The position numbers were made by a program, and so were the translations under genes. The notes under the pieces are model-generated. The model was not told the origin of the DNA and searched no databases. It saw only the letters and a program-made list of their open reading frames with translations. 64,000 nt of DNA, taken from Branchiostoma floridae (lineage: Eukaryota > Chordata > Leptocardii > Amphioxiformes > Branchiostomatidae). The stretch covers positions 453,039 through 517,038 of the forward strand of contig NC_049991.1 in NCBI RefSeq assembly GCF_000003815.2, written 5' to 3'. Positions 12,101 to 26,100 of this stretch are shown one piece after another. Each line of letters opens with the position of its first letter. Positions within the stretch are counted from its first letter, which is position 1.

Positions 12101-15100
12101 CTTGGTGCTGAGGGCCAAAGCATATGGATTGTTACATCATGTACTTAGAAGAACTGATTATCTTGAAGCAAATGTTGAGTGAGAAACAATTGTTAAAAAC
12201 ATGTGAAAAAGGAAGTCAAGGCAAATCAAATAGTTTGTCATGCATCCACAAATCCCAAGACACTCTTCATTACAGTCTACAGCTGTTGCAGTAGTAACCA
12301 CACTGTGGGTACTATAAGTACAAGCAAAAGGACATACCCTCTTCCAGGGTGGTAACGGCGATGATGGGGCTCCTTTCTCCCATTCCTACATTGGACAGCC
12401 CGACCACCCAAATACTGTACTCTGTGTCAGGCAGCAGGTCCATCAGGGTGTAGGACACAGTTCCGGGGCCCACCTCCACCATGGACGTGGTCTGGTCGGG
12501 GGACTTCTAGCAAAGCAAAAGAAAACTTGTTTCTACTTGGATACATGCTGGGTGTGAAGATCATACAAAAGTAGCTGCATAATAAACCATTTGTTATGAA
12601 CAGCATTACAAAGTTGAGAATAAGTGCATGCACGTTATTTAGAAATTGAAATGGTCGCCATCACTACACACCAGCCACTCAAAAACTGTGTCCCATATGT
12701 CATGAAAATATCGAAGATAAATTTCATTTGTTATGACTTGTCCTATTCACAGTAAAGAGAGAGAATTGATGTTCAGAATATTAGAACTTAAACAAACTTC
12801 TCCCTATCTGTAAACAGACCATCTGTTGTATCCACATACATGTTACATTTGTATGCACATGACAGTACATGTGTAGGTCAGTTCAATTATACATTATCCC
12901 AAATGAGACCAGATCAATCATAAATGACTGTGGTGTTAATAGTGTTATTAATAACATTTTGTTGTTATGTATGTAGCCTCATAGTACTGTTGTTTATAAG
13001 TTCTTGTCATACATTGTACCATGTTGTATGTAGCCTCATAGTACTGTTGTTTATAAGTTCTTGTCATACATCGTACCATGTTGTATGTAACCTCATTGTA
13101 CTGTTGTTTATATTATTAAGTTCTTACCATACAGTGTACCATGTTGTATGTAACCTCATAGTACTGTTGTTTATAAGTTCTTACCATACAGTGTACCATG
13201 TTGTATGTAACCTCATAGTACTGTTGTTTATAAGTTCTTGCCATCCATTGTATCATGTTGTCGAGCACTTAAGTTCATTCATTCATTCATGTAGCATTAT
13301 ATCCATAAGCTTTTCATTATTTGTTATCTGCTAACCTCATAGTAGATCCTATACTGGTCCAGCGGTCCACCAAACGTTGGTTGTTGCCACTCCACCAGAA
13401 TACTTCTGGCATCCAGTGCTGTTGCCAGGACATTCATTGGGCGTCCAGGGAGCCTGGGGCCTGGAGACAAGGAAGTTAGCACAGACAGGCACAATGTGTA
13501 GAGCAGTGACTAATATATAGTTGATTGTATCATAATTTCCATATACATCTTGCTGTTTGTGACAATACACAACTAACCTTCTGAAGGAGTCTGTAGAGTC
13601 TTCATACTGCTCCTCAGGCCCATCCCTGCGTCCGAGTGAGCCACCACCCAGATAGAGTACCTGGTTTCAGGGCGCAGGTCGGACAGGATCAGGGAGTTCA
13701 CACTTGGACCCACTTCTCTCAACGTCGTCCCTCCTTCCCTGGACTGCAATAAAGGAAGGTAATGAATCTTGTGAGGCTTATCAATGACAAGCAGTTACCT
13801 TTGAAAATAAAGAAGTGCTCATCAAAATACCAGTGCTATGTAAAAAAACAGTACATAGAGAACAATATCCATGATTATCCCTGTACTCAAACAATAGCCT
13901 CTGTACTTAATATCAGCCTCTATATACAACCATGAATCTAAAAACCACTTCCTGGTTCTGTTTCCCTCGTAGTCTTCTTTCAGGTTTATGTTATATTACA
14001 GACCGAGAGCTGTCCTGGATGAAGCCTAATACTATATGATGAGATGTGCTGTGTGCATGGAGACAGAAGTAAGCTACCTGATGATAAACCATGTAACCCT
14101 GCACAACCCCTCCAAGAGATGGTGCCTCCCACTCCACCAGTATAGTTGTAGGACTCAAGGCTGTAGCTTGGACATTCTGTGGCAATCCTGGTAAGGATGG
14201 AGCTGGAACAAGACAGGGATATCAGAACAATATCATAATTCCATGACAGAATGATTGAATCTGACTAATATCATCCATTCTTCATGGCATTAACTCATGG
14301 CATAAACTACTAGTATGACACTGCATGCATACGTAAGATTATCAACTACATAATACATGACAACGTTACATGTGCTCAGATAAGTTGACTTTGAAACGCC
14401 ATGTTTGGTGATTTCCTTACCTGGTGCATCAGTAATGGCTGTAACAACAGGACTCCTGTACCCAAGGCCTGCAGCATTGACAGCCTGGACCCAGAAGGTA
14501 TACTCTGTGCCTGATTCTAAACCTCCAACTGACTGAGACAGAGTCTGGGGACCAACATCAATGGATGCCACCTGGGGATCGTTAATTGCCTGAAACAAAC
14601 CGAAGGATCAATGTTAAAATATGAAGCTTTCATTGTTTCCAATCAAAAAGATACCGGTATATTACATTCAGCTGCTGGTGTATTCATGGCTTAAACATCA
14701 TCATCATCATTCACTATGTTCTGCATCTACAGTAAACAATAGTGAGCGAATGGTTACATACAGCCATAGAAGTCTACATGGCACAGTATCTTGTAGTGAT
14801 ACTAAGAAATGGATACAAGTAGTATCTGGACCTGGTAATATATCCTGTAGCCATCCACACGGCCGGCTGAAGTGGGCTGTCCCCACTCCACAAGCACAGT
14901 CGCCATGTCTGTAGGCCTGGCCTGGATCCTGGCAGGAGATCCCGGGAGGGCAGGTACTGTAGTAGAGAATTTACACAGAACATTAGTACCTCACACCAAT
15001 AGATACTTGAACCAGCCCCAAATATTGAACAGAAATATGCAGTATGTAGTACAAGGTAGTTGTAGCACAAGATGAAACACACAGCACCAAGCAGAAGTAC

Positions 15101-18100
15101 AGGTTAAAGGACTGAGTCGTCATCACCACTATTACCATTTGGCTCATAGATGTCAATATTGAAGTCCACTGAAACGGCACCACTAGTTCCATCCCTGCTA
15201 ACATCAGTGCCCTCTGGCACGTTTCCTTCTCCTGCATGTCCATCCTCATGGGCAGCCTGGTGCCCGGCCTGAGTTGTACCAGCATCAGAGCTGGCACTGC
15301 CACTCAACGGTGGAACTTCCTGTCCCAAGACTGGCCGACCCTCACGGTCCAGCAGGTCCCCATCTGCACCTACAAAGGCAATGCTGTTGTCTGCACCATG
15401 GCTGTGGTTCCTGGCAGCCTCTTCAGGATCAGATTGACCTGCAGTCTCAGCAACACCAGCATCTCTTCCTCCCACAGCATTGCCACTGCTGGGAACACCG
15501 CCTCGACCTGAAAAGCCCTCTTCATTGTGATTGGCTGCAGCTGACCCGCCCAGAGATCCTTCATGTCTTGTGCGTCCACCAAAACCACTGCTGGCTGGCG
15601 AGGATGGTATTGCAGATGGACTCGATACTGATTGATTTCGATTTGCTCCATCTGCAACAGAGCCTGAACTGCTGGGGTTGGCAGGAAGCCCCTCTGTGCC
15701 AGACACATTTTTGCTAGCTTGTCCACCATGGTGCCCACCATGTCTGTTGCTGTGGTGCCCATTTGCACCATGCCTGTCCCCATGGTGCCCACCATGCCTG
15801 TCCCCATGGTGCCCACCATGCCTGTCCCCATGGTGCAGCCCAAACTGACTTGATTCATCTGGTTTAGTATCACTTCCTGATGTAGAATTTTCCCATGCAT
15901 CAGTATTACTATGGTCAACATCTAGAAAACCATCCACAGTGACGGTTTTACCTTCAGTTATCACATTTGAATCAGTTTCGTTGCTGGTGTCACTCTGTTG
16001 GGAAGTTTGGCTGACTCTGACTCCAATGGTTGAACCAGGTGAAATGTGACCTGTACCAGGAACAAACCTGTCTCCAGAATGTCCATTCCCAACAGGTATA
16101 ACATTAGGAATTGCAGGCATGGTGCTGTAATGATGGTCAGCTGGAGAACTACCATTGTTACCATTGCTGTCTGTTTCATCTACCTCACCACTACCTACAG
16201 TCACATCCGCATCAATGTCATTACCAACAGCCCCCGTGACAGATGGGCTGTTTTGGCTACTGTCGGTACGGGTCCCTGTATCCCCTCTAGATACAGCTGG
16301 TCTGGATGGCTTCACAATGCCAGCAACACTTCCATCTATGGCATTACCAGTTGGAGAACCATCTCTTCCTGTTGCTGGTTTTTGGTGCTCCTGCTGGTTG
16401 GCTGCACCACCTGTCTGTGATGACTCCATTGTTTGGTCTTGTTCCCCATGTCCACCACTGTGCTCTTTGCTAACAGGGCTTCCTTCTGATGTTACATCTG
16501 CATCTTCACCACCAGTCACTGCAACAGTTCCAAAATTCCCTGGTACTCCAGACCCGATGACATTCCCATTGGCTGAGCTACTGTCTGCTCCTACTGTGGA
16601 TGTACTGTTGCTCCAGCCTTCTACAGGAACGCTGTCTTCTTTGCTTTCATCAGATGAAAATGGAGCAATTGAGTTGCCAGAGGTAGCACTTCCATAGTAC
16701 TCATCGATGGAAACATCACCTCTGTTTCCATGTCTAGCTGGCTGTATGTCAGCTCCAGAATTCCCAACAGCAGAATTGGCCACTTGATCTGTCCTTCCAC
16801 TGTCAACCTTCCCTGCTGTGGACACATTGTGATGACTGGAGTTTCTGTCAGAGCTGTCATCTAGAGATGGTAACCCAGGCGACACTGTCCCTCCCAGTTG
16901 GCCCTCACCACCTTCAATAGTGAACCATGATGCATCTAAGCTGCTGACATCTGCTCCAGTAGTAGACGCATCACTTTCACTTGCCTGCCCAGTACTGGCA
17001 CTTCCACTGGTGTTGTTACTGGTAAATCCAAACTCTGGTGACCAACCTGCATCTTTGCCTGCTGTAGAGTTTTCATGAGTCAACCCTCCAACTTGTCCAC
17101 TTAATATGGTGCTTTCATCCTGTGCATTGTCACCACGTGCTCCATCAAAGGATGGAAGAACTCTGTTATGTCCTCCTGAACTACTGTTGTCTCTCTTAGC
17201 ACCAGCAGGGCTTATACTACCAGCCCTTGTGCTGGTGTCCACAGCACCAGCCATGGATCCACCATGCTCTCCATCAGCACCTGTCATAGATCCACCATGC
17301 TCTCCATCAGCACCAGCCATAGATCCACCATGCTCTCCATCAGCACCTGTCATAGATCCACCATGCTCTCCATCAGCACCTGTCATAGATCCACCATGCT
17401 CTCCATCAGCACCAGCCATGGATCCATCATCATCTCCATCAGCACCAGCCATGGATCCACCATGCTCTCCATCAGCACCAGCCATGGATCCACCATGCTC
17501 TCCATCAGCACCAGCCATGGATCCATCATCACCTCCATCAGCACCAGCCATGGATCCATCATCACCTCCATCAGCACCAGTCATGGATCCATCATCATCT
17601 CCATCAGCACTAGCCATGGATCCACCATGCTCTCCATCAGCACCAGCCATGGGTCCACCATGCTCTCCATCAGCACCAGCCATGGGTCCACCATGCTCTC
17701 CATCAGCACCAGCCATGGATCCACCATTCTCACCATCAGCACCAGCCATGGATCCATCATTGTTACTTTTTGTGCCATTAGAAAAGCTATTGTTGATTCC
17801 TGCCTCAGCACCACTGTTCTCCCCGTTGGCCCACTGGCCTGCAGTACTGTCATCTGGATCATCCCCACCAGCATGATTCTGTCCAACTTGTGAGTCTGCA
17901 TTGTTCCCATCTGCTCCATTCCAAAGGTTGGCTGTGCTACTTTTATTACCACTACCATCTGGGACATTGGTACCAGTCCTACCACCTGCCACCACTGAAG
18001 GCACACCACTGTTATCACCATCAAAGTAAGCATCAACTACTGCAGCTTCAGAAGTTGGTACATGACTACCAGTGCCATTTTGTCCATCAGTAGAATCCAC

Positions 18101-20122
18101 GTTGTTCCCATCTGCTCCGGCCCTCAGGCCGTCTGTGTTTCCATCACCGCCTGTCACACCGGTACCTGTACCACTACCAGCCACACCAGCAGATGTACCG
18201 TTATCACCATCAAGGAAAGCGTCAACTACAGGAGCTACAGCTATTTGTTTGGTCCCACCACCACCCAAGGCTGCCAGGCTGTCACCTGTGTCTGACCCAG
18301 CCCCTGGCGAGGCCTGATTGCCAGGCTGTACAGTACTGGTTTCCTCCTCTGTGTCCTCATCTTTGTCTGCATACAGTTCCTTTATCTTATCGGCATCAAC
18401 ATCTAGGACGTAATCACAATCGCAGGGACCTAGGAGACCAGGACGAAGGAAACAGGAACTTTGTTTGGATGTATCTTTGCAAACTTGTTATCTAAATCCT
18501 ATAGTCATGCAACAAGTTGGACAATATTGACCAATCAGAATAAGCCTCAAACAAGCACATTGGTATATCAAAAATCAAGCACAACAGAGTATATACAGCT
18601 ACAATATGTACAACATACAATATCAAGATGAAGAGTAAATCCCCTTCTACATTAGTAAATAAGGCCCTTAATCCATACATGTAAATCCAATCATTGACAA
18701 TTTTCTGCAATGTATGAATTATCTTTCCTGTAGTATATTCCATAGCTACCAAGTCAAAAAGATCCAAAGAAGAATAGACCCTATGGCTCAAACAAAGGTC
18801 CTTTCTTGGAGGTTAGACTGCCATTGTAACTTCTTTAAAAAAACTTAAAAACATAAAGAGCCTATGTCGGTGCCTGTAGTGTCATAACTAGATAATGAGT
18901 TCATTAAGTGTAGGAAGACTGAGCCAAGCACATCATTTCAGAGATGAATAACTACTATGAAGGTCCAGTATGCTCTAATATCATGTTATTTTGTACCAAG
19001 CTGGAAGTAAATTTGTATTGTAATGTTGCTAGTCACTTGTACTCAAGTCTATTAGTTTTTAAACTTTAGTAACATTCCTGGAGTCTATTTCTTAACTTCA
19101 AATTTGCAAATTAGTCAATATCTTGCAAGCTTGCCAATAAACACACACAATGAAAAACAAACACAATGACCTTCCAAGAATACATTCATCTTATGCTCAA
19201 TCATTGCTTAGACAAACTCTAACATGCCAATCAGTTCTTTGTAGATATTTCAGTTATGATGCAAGTATGATAGAGCTGAAATGCTGCTGCTCATTGTTTG
19301 TGTTTAGAGGACATGCGTATGACAATGGACACAGATTATTGCAAAATGGCACTTCTCAAATAGCAGCATTAGCTATATCTAGACAGGTTGGGTTCGACTT
19401 TTTTTTTGGAAGAAGAGGAAGACAAAGAGTCCCACTTTTTCTATACTTTGTGGGGTTTGTGATTTTAAAAGAAAAGTGGATTTTCTGTTTCTGAATGTAG
19501 GAAAGTTGAGATATGTCATGGTGACTTCTTTAGATAATGCGGTTCTTTTGTCATGGTTGAATGAACATTTAGAAATAAAATGAATAATAACTCAAATCTC
19601 ACCATCCTCTGGAGTCCTTGCATGGACTTTAGGACTACGAAGTCCCATCCCATCAGGAGAGAAGGCCACCACCCACACAGTGTAGTCAGTTTCAGGTGTC
19701 AGGGCCATGATGTCGTAGGAACGCTCTTCTCGGTCCACTTCTATGGTGGAAATAGCTGGGTCTCCTTCAGCCTGCAGAGATTGTACATTTTAAACAATTA
19801 TGCCAAAAAGCTTTCATCAGTGACACTGGAGAAATCTTGTTGGAGAGAGTTTTTATATTCTAGTTGTGAATTGATATATAATGCAAAGCTATCTGCCACA
19901 AAAAATCTGCCCCCCAAAAAACATAGCATGTCCAGGTCGAAAGATACAAAAAATGGAAGTTCTGCTGCAGTACCAAGGTCACATTCTAGGGGGCCCAAAA
20001 TTGGTAATTGACCTTCGTCTTCCCAACACTTACCTACATACTAAATATCATTGTAATCTATCAAAAGGTTCTTGAGTTGTATTGACCACAAATATCCGGA
20101 AACAGAAACACAGACACACAGA

Positions 20123-20157
<35 letters not shown>

Positions 20158-23100
20158 CAATATTTTCATGGAGATAAACACAGTCTTTATGTACAGTACA
20201 ACTTTCACAGAGATCATACCTGGTAGCGGATCCTGTAGCCGCTGACTCTGTCCTCCAGAGCAGGAGTCTGCCACTCCACCCTGATGGAAACTGCACTTGT
20301 GGCATAGGCTGTGACATCCTCCGGCATCCCAGGCACCTCGGGGGGATAGTCAACCCCACCTGAGGAAGAACAACTCATTTCTCAGAGATCCCCAGTGAAG
20401 GGTGACACTTTCAAGACAATAAATAGTTTGGGCCTTTATCTTGGAATAACATGACAAAGCATCAAAGATAGAATACAGATTGAAGTACTGTTAAACTAAA
20501 TGTATCTAAGTTTGCACAGAGGTAACTTTGCGGAAGGGAGAAAATGGATACCGTTAGTTTGCCGTGATTTTCAGGAATACCCTGTGTTGTAATTTATCTA
20601 TATCATGCCAACCCAAGCAAACTCAAGTTTATCACAAAAAAGAGCAAAAAACGTGACATGCACATCGCATTGACAACTTTATTTGTCAATTCGAACAAAA
20701 GAACCAGGCAGATGAAGAGCTCTTTGAATTTTTGACAGTGGCGCATGCAACTTCCAATCACTCGATTCAACATATGAACCCCCGGGCCATACTGTAAAAT
20801 AGGAACCAGTCGGAACACCTATATCAAACATTAATACAGCCCGGATATGATATAAACACATGTACAATATTTTCTGGTGATGGCGATATCCTACTTTAAC
20901 CCCAAACAAATGTGTATAGAGTTTCTCCCATTACCATCAGTTGGTTCAGTGCGTACTGTGACCAGCGGGCTCCTGAGTCCCATCCCCAGGCTGGACAGAG
21001 CCACCACCCAGATGGTGTACTCCATGTCAGGCTGCAGTCCTGGGATGATGTAGCTCAGGGTGGAGGGGTTCACCACATCTTCTGTAGCAGATACTTGGTT
21101 CTCAGGCTACAAACAAACACAGTAAGTTCAGTATGATGTGAATTATGAAATGTTATACATTTGTATGTAATGTAGAAACTGTCTAGATTGGACCTAGAAA
21201 ATTGCATTCTTTCCCCAATCAAGCTGAACAGGATAGCCTAAGCATCTAACATCAGCAATCAGTACACCACCAACTCTCCCTATACAAACATGCATGGTGT
21301 TTCTTCAATAAAGTTTGAAGGTTAACGTATTGCTTATCACACACACTCAGTGATATTGCTTATACGCATTGTATCATATAATCCACCTCCACGCTAGAAT
21401 CTCACCTGGTAGTATATCCTGTATCCAGTAACTTTGCCCCCAGCCCGAGGCCTCTGCCACTGCACATGGATGGATGTTTGCCCAACATCGACAACTCTCA
21501 CATCATCAGGGACTCCTGGCAGTTGAGGTGCTATTGATAGGGACATTGTTCTATTGTCAACATATTATTTCAACAGACACCTGAATACACTGCACTACAG
21601 TACAGGAAACATTAAAGAAGTCATGTGTCATATAACCTGATTACATTTACTAAAAGCTTATCATACCAGTAAAATTTATCAGAAATAGATGAGAAAGATT
21701 AACACAATGCTCACTTTCTTGCAGGGTGCGTACAGTGGTGCGAGCACTCCTCTTCCCCATCCCTGCTGGTGAGTAGGCAGTAACCCAGATGTTATAGTCA
21801 GTGTTAGGTTGGAGGTCCTCCAAGATCAAGATCCGTCGCTCTGCTCCGCTTTCCTCGAATGATATCATGGCATCCCCAACAACCTGTGGAAATACATTGT
21901 ACAATTGTGATCCTGTGTGTCTACAAAATAGTGCTTCATCTGTAAAATCACAGATAAAACGAACCTTATATCAGTCTGTTCCCTGTCCTACCTGGTAGTA
22001 AACCCTGTATCCTGGCCCAGTCTGTTCCCTCTCCTACCTGGTAGTAAACCCCGTATCCTGGCCCAGTCTGTTCCCTGTCCTACCTGGCAGTAAACCCCGT
22101 ATCCTGGCCCAGTCTGTTCCCTGTCCTACCTGGTAGTAAACCCTGTATCCTGGCCCAGTCTGTTCCCTCTCCTACCTGGTAGTAAACCCTGTATCCTGGC
22201 CCAGTCTGTTCCCTGTCCTACCTGGTAGTAAACCCTGTATCCTGGCCCAGTCTGTTCCCTGTCCTACCTGGTAGTAAACCCTGTATCCTGGCCCAGTCTG
22301 TTCCCTGTCCTACCTGGTAGTAAACCCTGTATCCTGGCCCAGTCTGTTCTCTGTCCTACCTGGTAGTAAACCCTGTATCCTGGCCCAGTCTGTTCTCTGT
22401 CCTACCTGGTAGTAAACCCTGTATCCTGGCCCAGTCTGTTCCCTGTCCTACCTGGTAGTAAACCCTGTATCCTGGCCCAGTCTGTTCTCTGTCCTACCTG
22501 GTAGTAAACCCTGTATCCTGGCCCAGTCTGTTCTCTGTCCTACCTGGTAGTAAACCCTGTATCCTGGCCCAGTCTGTTCCCTGTCCTAACTGGTAGTAAA
22601 CCCTGTATCCTGGCCCAGTCTGTTCCCTGTCCTAACTGGTAGTAAACCCTGTATCCTGGCCCAGTCTGTTCCCTGTCCTAACTGGTAGTAAACCCCGTAT
22701 CCTGGCCCAGTCTGTTCCCTGTCCTACCTGGTAGTAAACCCTGTATCCTGGCCCAGTCTGTTCCCTGTCCTACCTGGTAGTAAACCCTGTATCCTGGCCC
22801 AGTCTGTTCTCTGTCCTACCTGGTAGTAAACCCTGTATCCTGGCCCAGTCTGTTCTCTGTCCTACCTGGTAGTAAACCCTGTATCCTGGCCTAGTCTGTT
22901 CTCTGTCCTACCTGGTAGTAAACCCTGTATCCTGGCCCAGTCTGTTCCCTGTCCTACCTGGTAGTAAACCCTGTATCCTGGCCCAGTCTGTTCCCTGTCC
23001 TACCTGGCAGTAAACCCTGTATCCTGGCCCAGTCTGTTCCCTGTCCTACCTGGTAGTAAACCCTGTATCCTGGCCCAGTCTGTTCTCTGTCCTACCTGGT

Positions 23101-26100
23101 AGTAAACCCTGTATCCTGGCCCAGTCTGTTCTCTGTCCTAACTGGTAGTAAACCCTGTATCCTGGCCCAGTCTGTTCCCTGTCCTACCTGGTAGTAAACC
23201 CTGTAGCCTGAGGGTGCAGCATTTGTTGCAGGTTCCTGCCATTGCACCTGGATGCTGGATGAGGATAGGGATGTCCCCTGGATGTCCTGAGGGATCCCAG
23301 GAACACCTGCTACTGGTCTGATCTCGGGCAGGATCTGCGCACTGTCTGGGACTCGAGCTGAACAAACAGACAAGCTCATTCAGACCACAAGACCCTCAAA
23401 ATCCTCTGAGACGATTTGCATGCAATTGATTTTGTCTTCAAGTGATAACTGTTTTGTAACTTTCCATATGTTTTTATCATATTCTAGTGTAAGTTAGATA
23501 TAGGTTATGCAAATATGGCAAACATGTAAATTAATGCTGTAATCACTTGATTTCTTTTGATCTATCCCTGTGTTACAGTACAGATAGTTGTGTTACAGTA
23601 CAGATAGTTGTGTTACAGTACAGATAGCTGTGTTACAGTACAGATAGTTGTGTTACAGTACAGATAGTTGTGTTACAGTGCAGATAGCTGTGTTACAGTA
23701 TACAGATAGCTGTGTTACAGTACAGATAGTTGTGTTACAGTACAGATAGTTGTGTTACAGTACAGATAGTTGTGTTACAGTACAGATAGTTGTGTTACAG
23801 TACAGATAGTTGTGTTACAGTACAGATAGTTGTGTTACAGTACAGATAGTTGTGTTACAGTACAGATAGTTGTGTTACAGTACAGATAGTTGTGTTACAG
23901 TACAGATAGTTGTGTTACAGTACAGATAGTTGTGTTACAGTACAGATAGTTGTGTTACAGTACAGATAGTTGTGTTACAGTACAGATAGTTGTGTTACAG
24001 TACAGATAGTTGCATCTCACCACCAGTCCTGATGCGGACCCTGGGGCTGTCCTCACTGTCTCCTTGGTTGGAGAAGGCAACAATCCATATGATATACTCA
24101 ATCCCAGGCTCCAGACCCGACACTGCCTGACTCTGTTCCAGAGGCCCTGTCTCCACTTGGGACGTCATCTGATCTCCACCCACAGCCTACACAGCAGCCA
24201 ACAACAGCTGTCAGACTGGCTTTTCACACATGCAACAACAACATGCTACTCTATGGATGTTTTTCAGGTACAGGTACAGTCCAGGTTTGGAGGATAAGGC
24301 CCATGTCTGGACCTGAAGTTGGACCTAATTGTTTGTGAAAACTTGTGAATGGTCGACACTCAAAGCAATGGTCCATTTCGCTAGTTGAGGAATCTGTTTG
24401 GTGGAGTATCCTTTAGCCACATAATCAATGCTAACTGCCTCTGTTAACTTAGACTAGGTTTGACTGTAGAAACTTGTAAAAAATCAACTGTCCTCTACTT
24501 CACTCCTGTTAACTTCTTGGACCGATAAGCCCCAAAACATGGGAATACCCGTCACTGTAGTGCCAGAATAATCTGTTCATTTTCTAATTAATTGGTCCAC
24601 AATCTGGTCCACTGATTGTTTTCAGGTCCTTTTTTTTCAGACCGGTCCAACAATAAAAAACGGTAGGGGTACCCACCCCTACCAAAGACTGATATTACCT
24701 GGTAGTAGATCCTGTATCCCCTGACAGGTGCACCCGTTTCAGGAGCCTGCCACGACACCCACAGGGTTGTATCATCTATAGCTGTCACATTGATGCGAGG
24801 CACGAAGCCTGGCACAGCAGCAGCTGTAATACACAGGTTATCAACACTCATTCAAGACATTGTCATCAACATTACAGGCAATATTGCAGTCACTCGTCGG
24901 TTACTTTCTAATACATATAATGTGATCAAGCTCCTTGATGTGATGATGATGGATAAATAAGACAACATCAATGCTAAGTCAGGTTAGTCTTCAAAACATG
25001 ACAGCATCACTTCAACATCCATCCATAAGAGAAAGAATGAACTGTGAGGGTACAGTGCCCATCCAGAAATATGATGCATGCATGACTGTTGACGTACTTG
25101 TGCGGACTATAAACCGCTGAGTCTCTGACCCATCTCCTGCTTCATTGAAGGCCAGAAGCCACACAGTGTACTCAGTATTGGGCAACAGTTGTCCAATGAT
25201 CCTGGTCCTTTCACTTGCATCTGCCTCCAAGGATGATGATGGCTGTCCTGGTGCCTGTAGAAATTAGTCATTAGTTTTCCATGAAGAAGGCATTAATTTA
25301 GTCTCAATAAAAACTTGATCAGCTGCAAATAAAATGTCTAACAAAATGTAACTACATCTTGGTTGCCTAATCCAATCAATTAATGGGCAGTATAAACTCG
25401 TCGTGTGTAAGCACATCTACCGATGATGATGATGATGATGAATCCAATCAATTACAACTGATAAAACTTCTTATACAATGTAAAGACAATATTTGTCCTA
25501 TTTCATTTTTTGTGTACAGATTTTGAAAACCACAGACTGAGTGAAGTTATGCTGTAATCATTTCTTCCTTTGTCAGTCCTCAGTAGAATGCTGGATGGTT
25601 TGTAGCCACTAGACCTTGTAGACTGAGAGTTAGATTGGGCTACATTTATGGTGAGGTCAAAGTCAAACATCCACTTGCTGCATATCCTATTACACTTCAA
25701 TACTGTGACCTGCCCATACCTGTGTATAAGTTACATACCTGGTAGTATATCCTGTAGCCTGAAACTGTCCCACCACCCCCAGGAGGGACCCACTGGACCC
25801 TGATCATGGTGGGGCCAATTGGAGTCACCTCCAGTCCCCGCGGGGCATCTGGTAAAACTGGACAAAAATTCTCCTTTGTTACAACATGGACTCAAACAGA
25901 ACTCAAGTCAAAGCAAAGAGGCTAAAGAGAGACAAAGGTTCAATCTTTCTCACTGAATTGAATAGGCAAAAGCGCATGTCCATCCTGGTGAAGAGACGTA
26001 GCAAAATGCGAGGTGAACCATTTTAGAACTGAACCTTCCTTCAACAGTTGTACCAAATATCATGAAGATCCATCCAAAGCAGAGTTATGCTCTTGACCTA

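Noticed and set aside
12924-13334. 136-codon plus-strand ORF with repeated hydrophobic segments resembling membrane helices
   Set aside because: It is produced by the 57-base minisatellite inside an intron. There is no start context or splice support.
16155-16697. 180-codon plus-strand ORF
   Set aside because: Antisense to exon 26, with low-complexity composition, no domain and no splice support.
17106-17876. 256-codon plus-strand ORF rich in Pro, Ser and Ala
   Set aside because: It is antisense to the 33-base coding array of exon 26. The open frame is a by-product of the repeat's length being a multiple of three.
15104-18268. Exon 26 as an independent intronless gene ending at the stop near 15104
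   Set aside because: Open reading continues upstream to a clean acceptor at 18430, the usual ATG is lacking, and a donor at 15135 restores phase with FN3 domain 11.
23571-24011. CRISPR-like look of the 20-base array
   Set aside because: There are no unique spacers and the unit is contiguous. It is a minisatellite in an animal intron.
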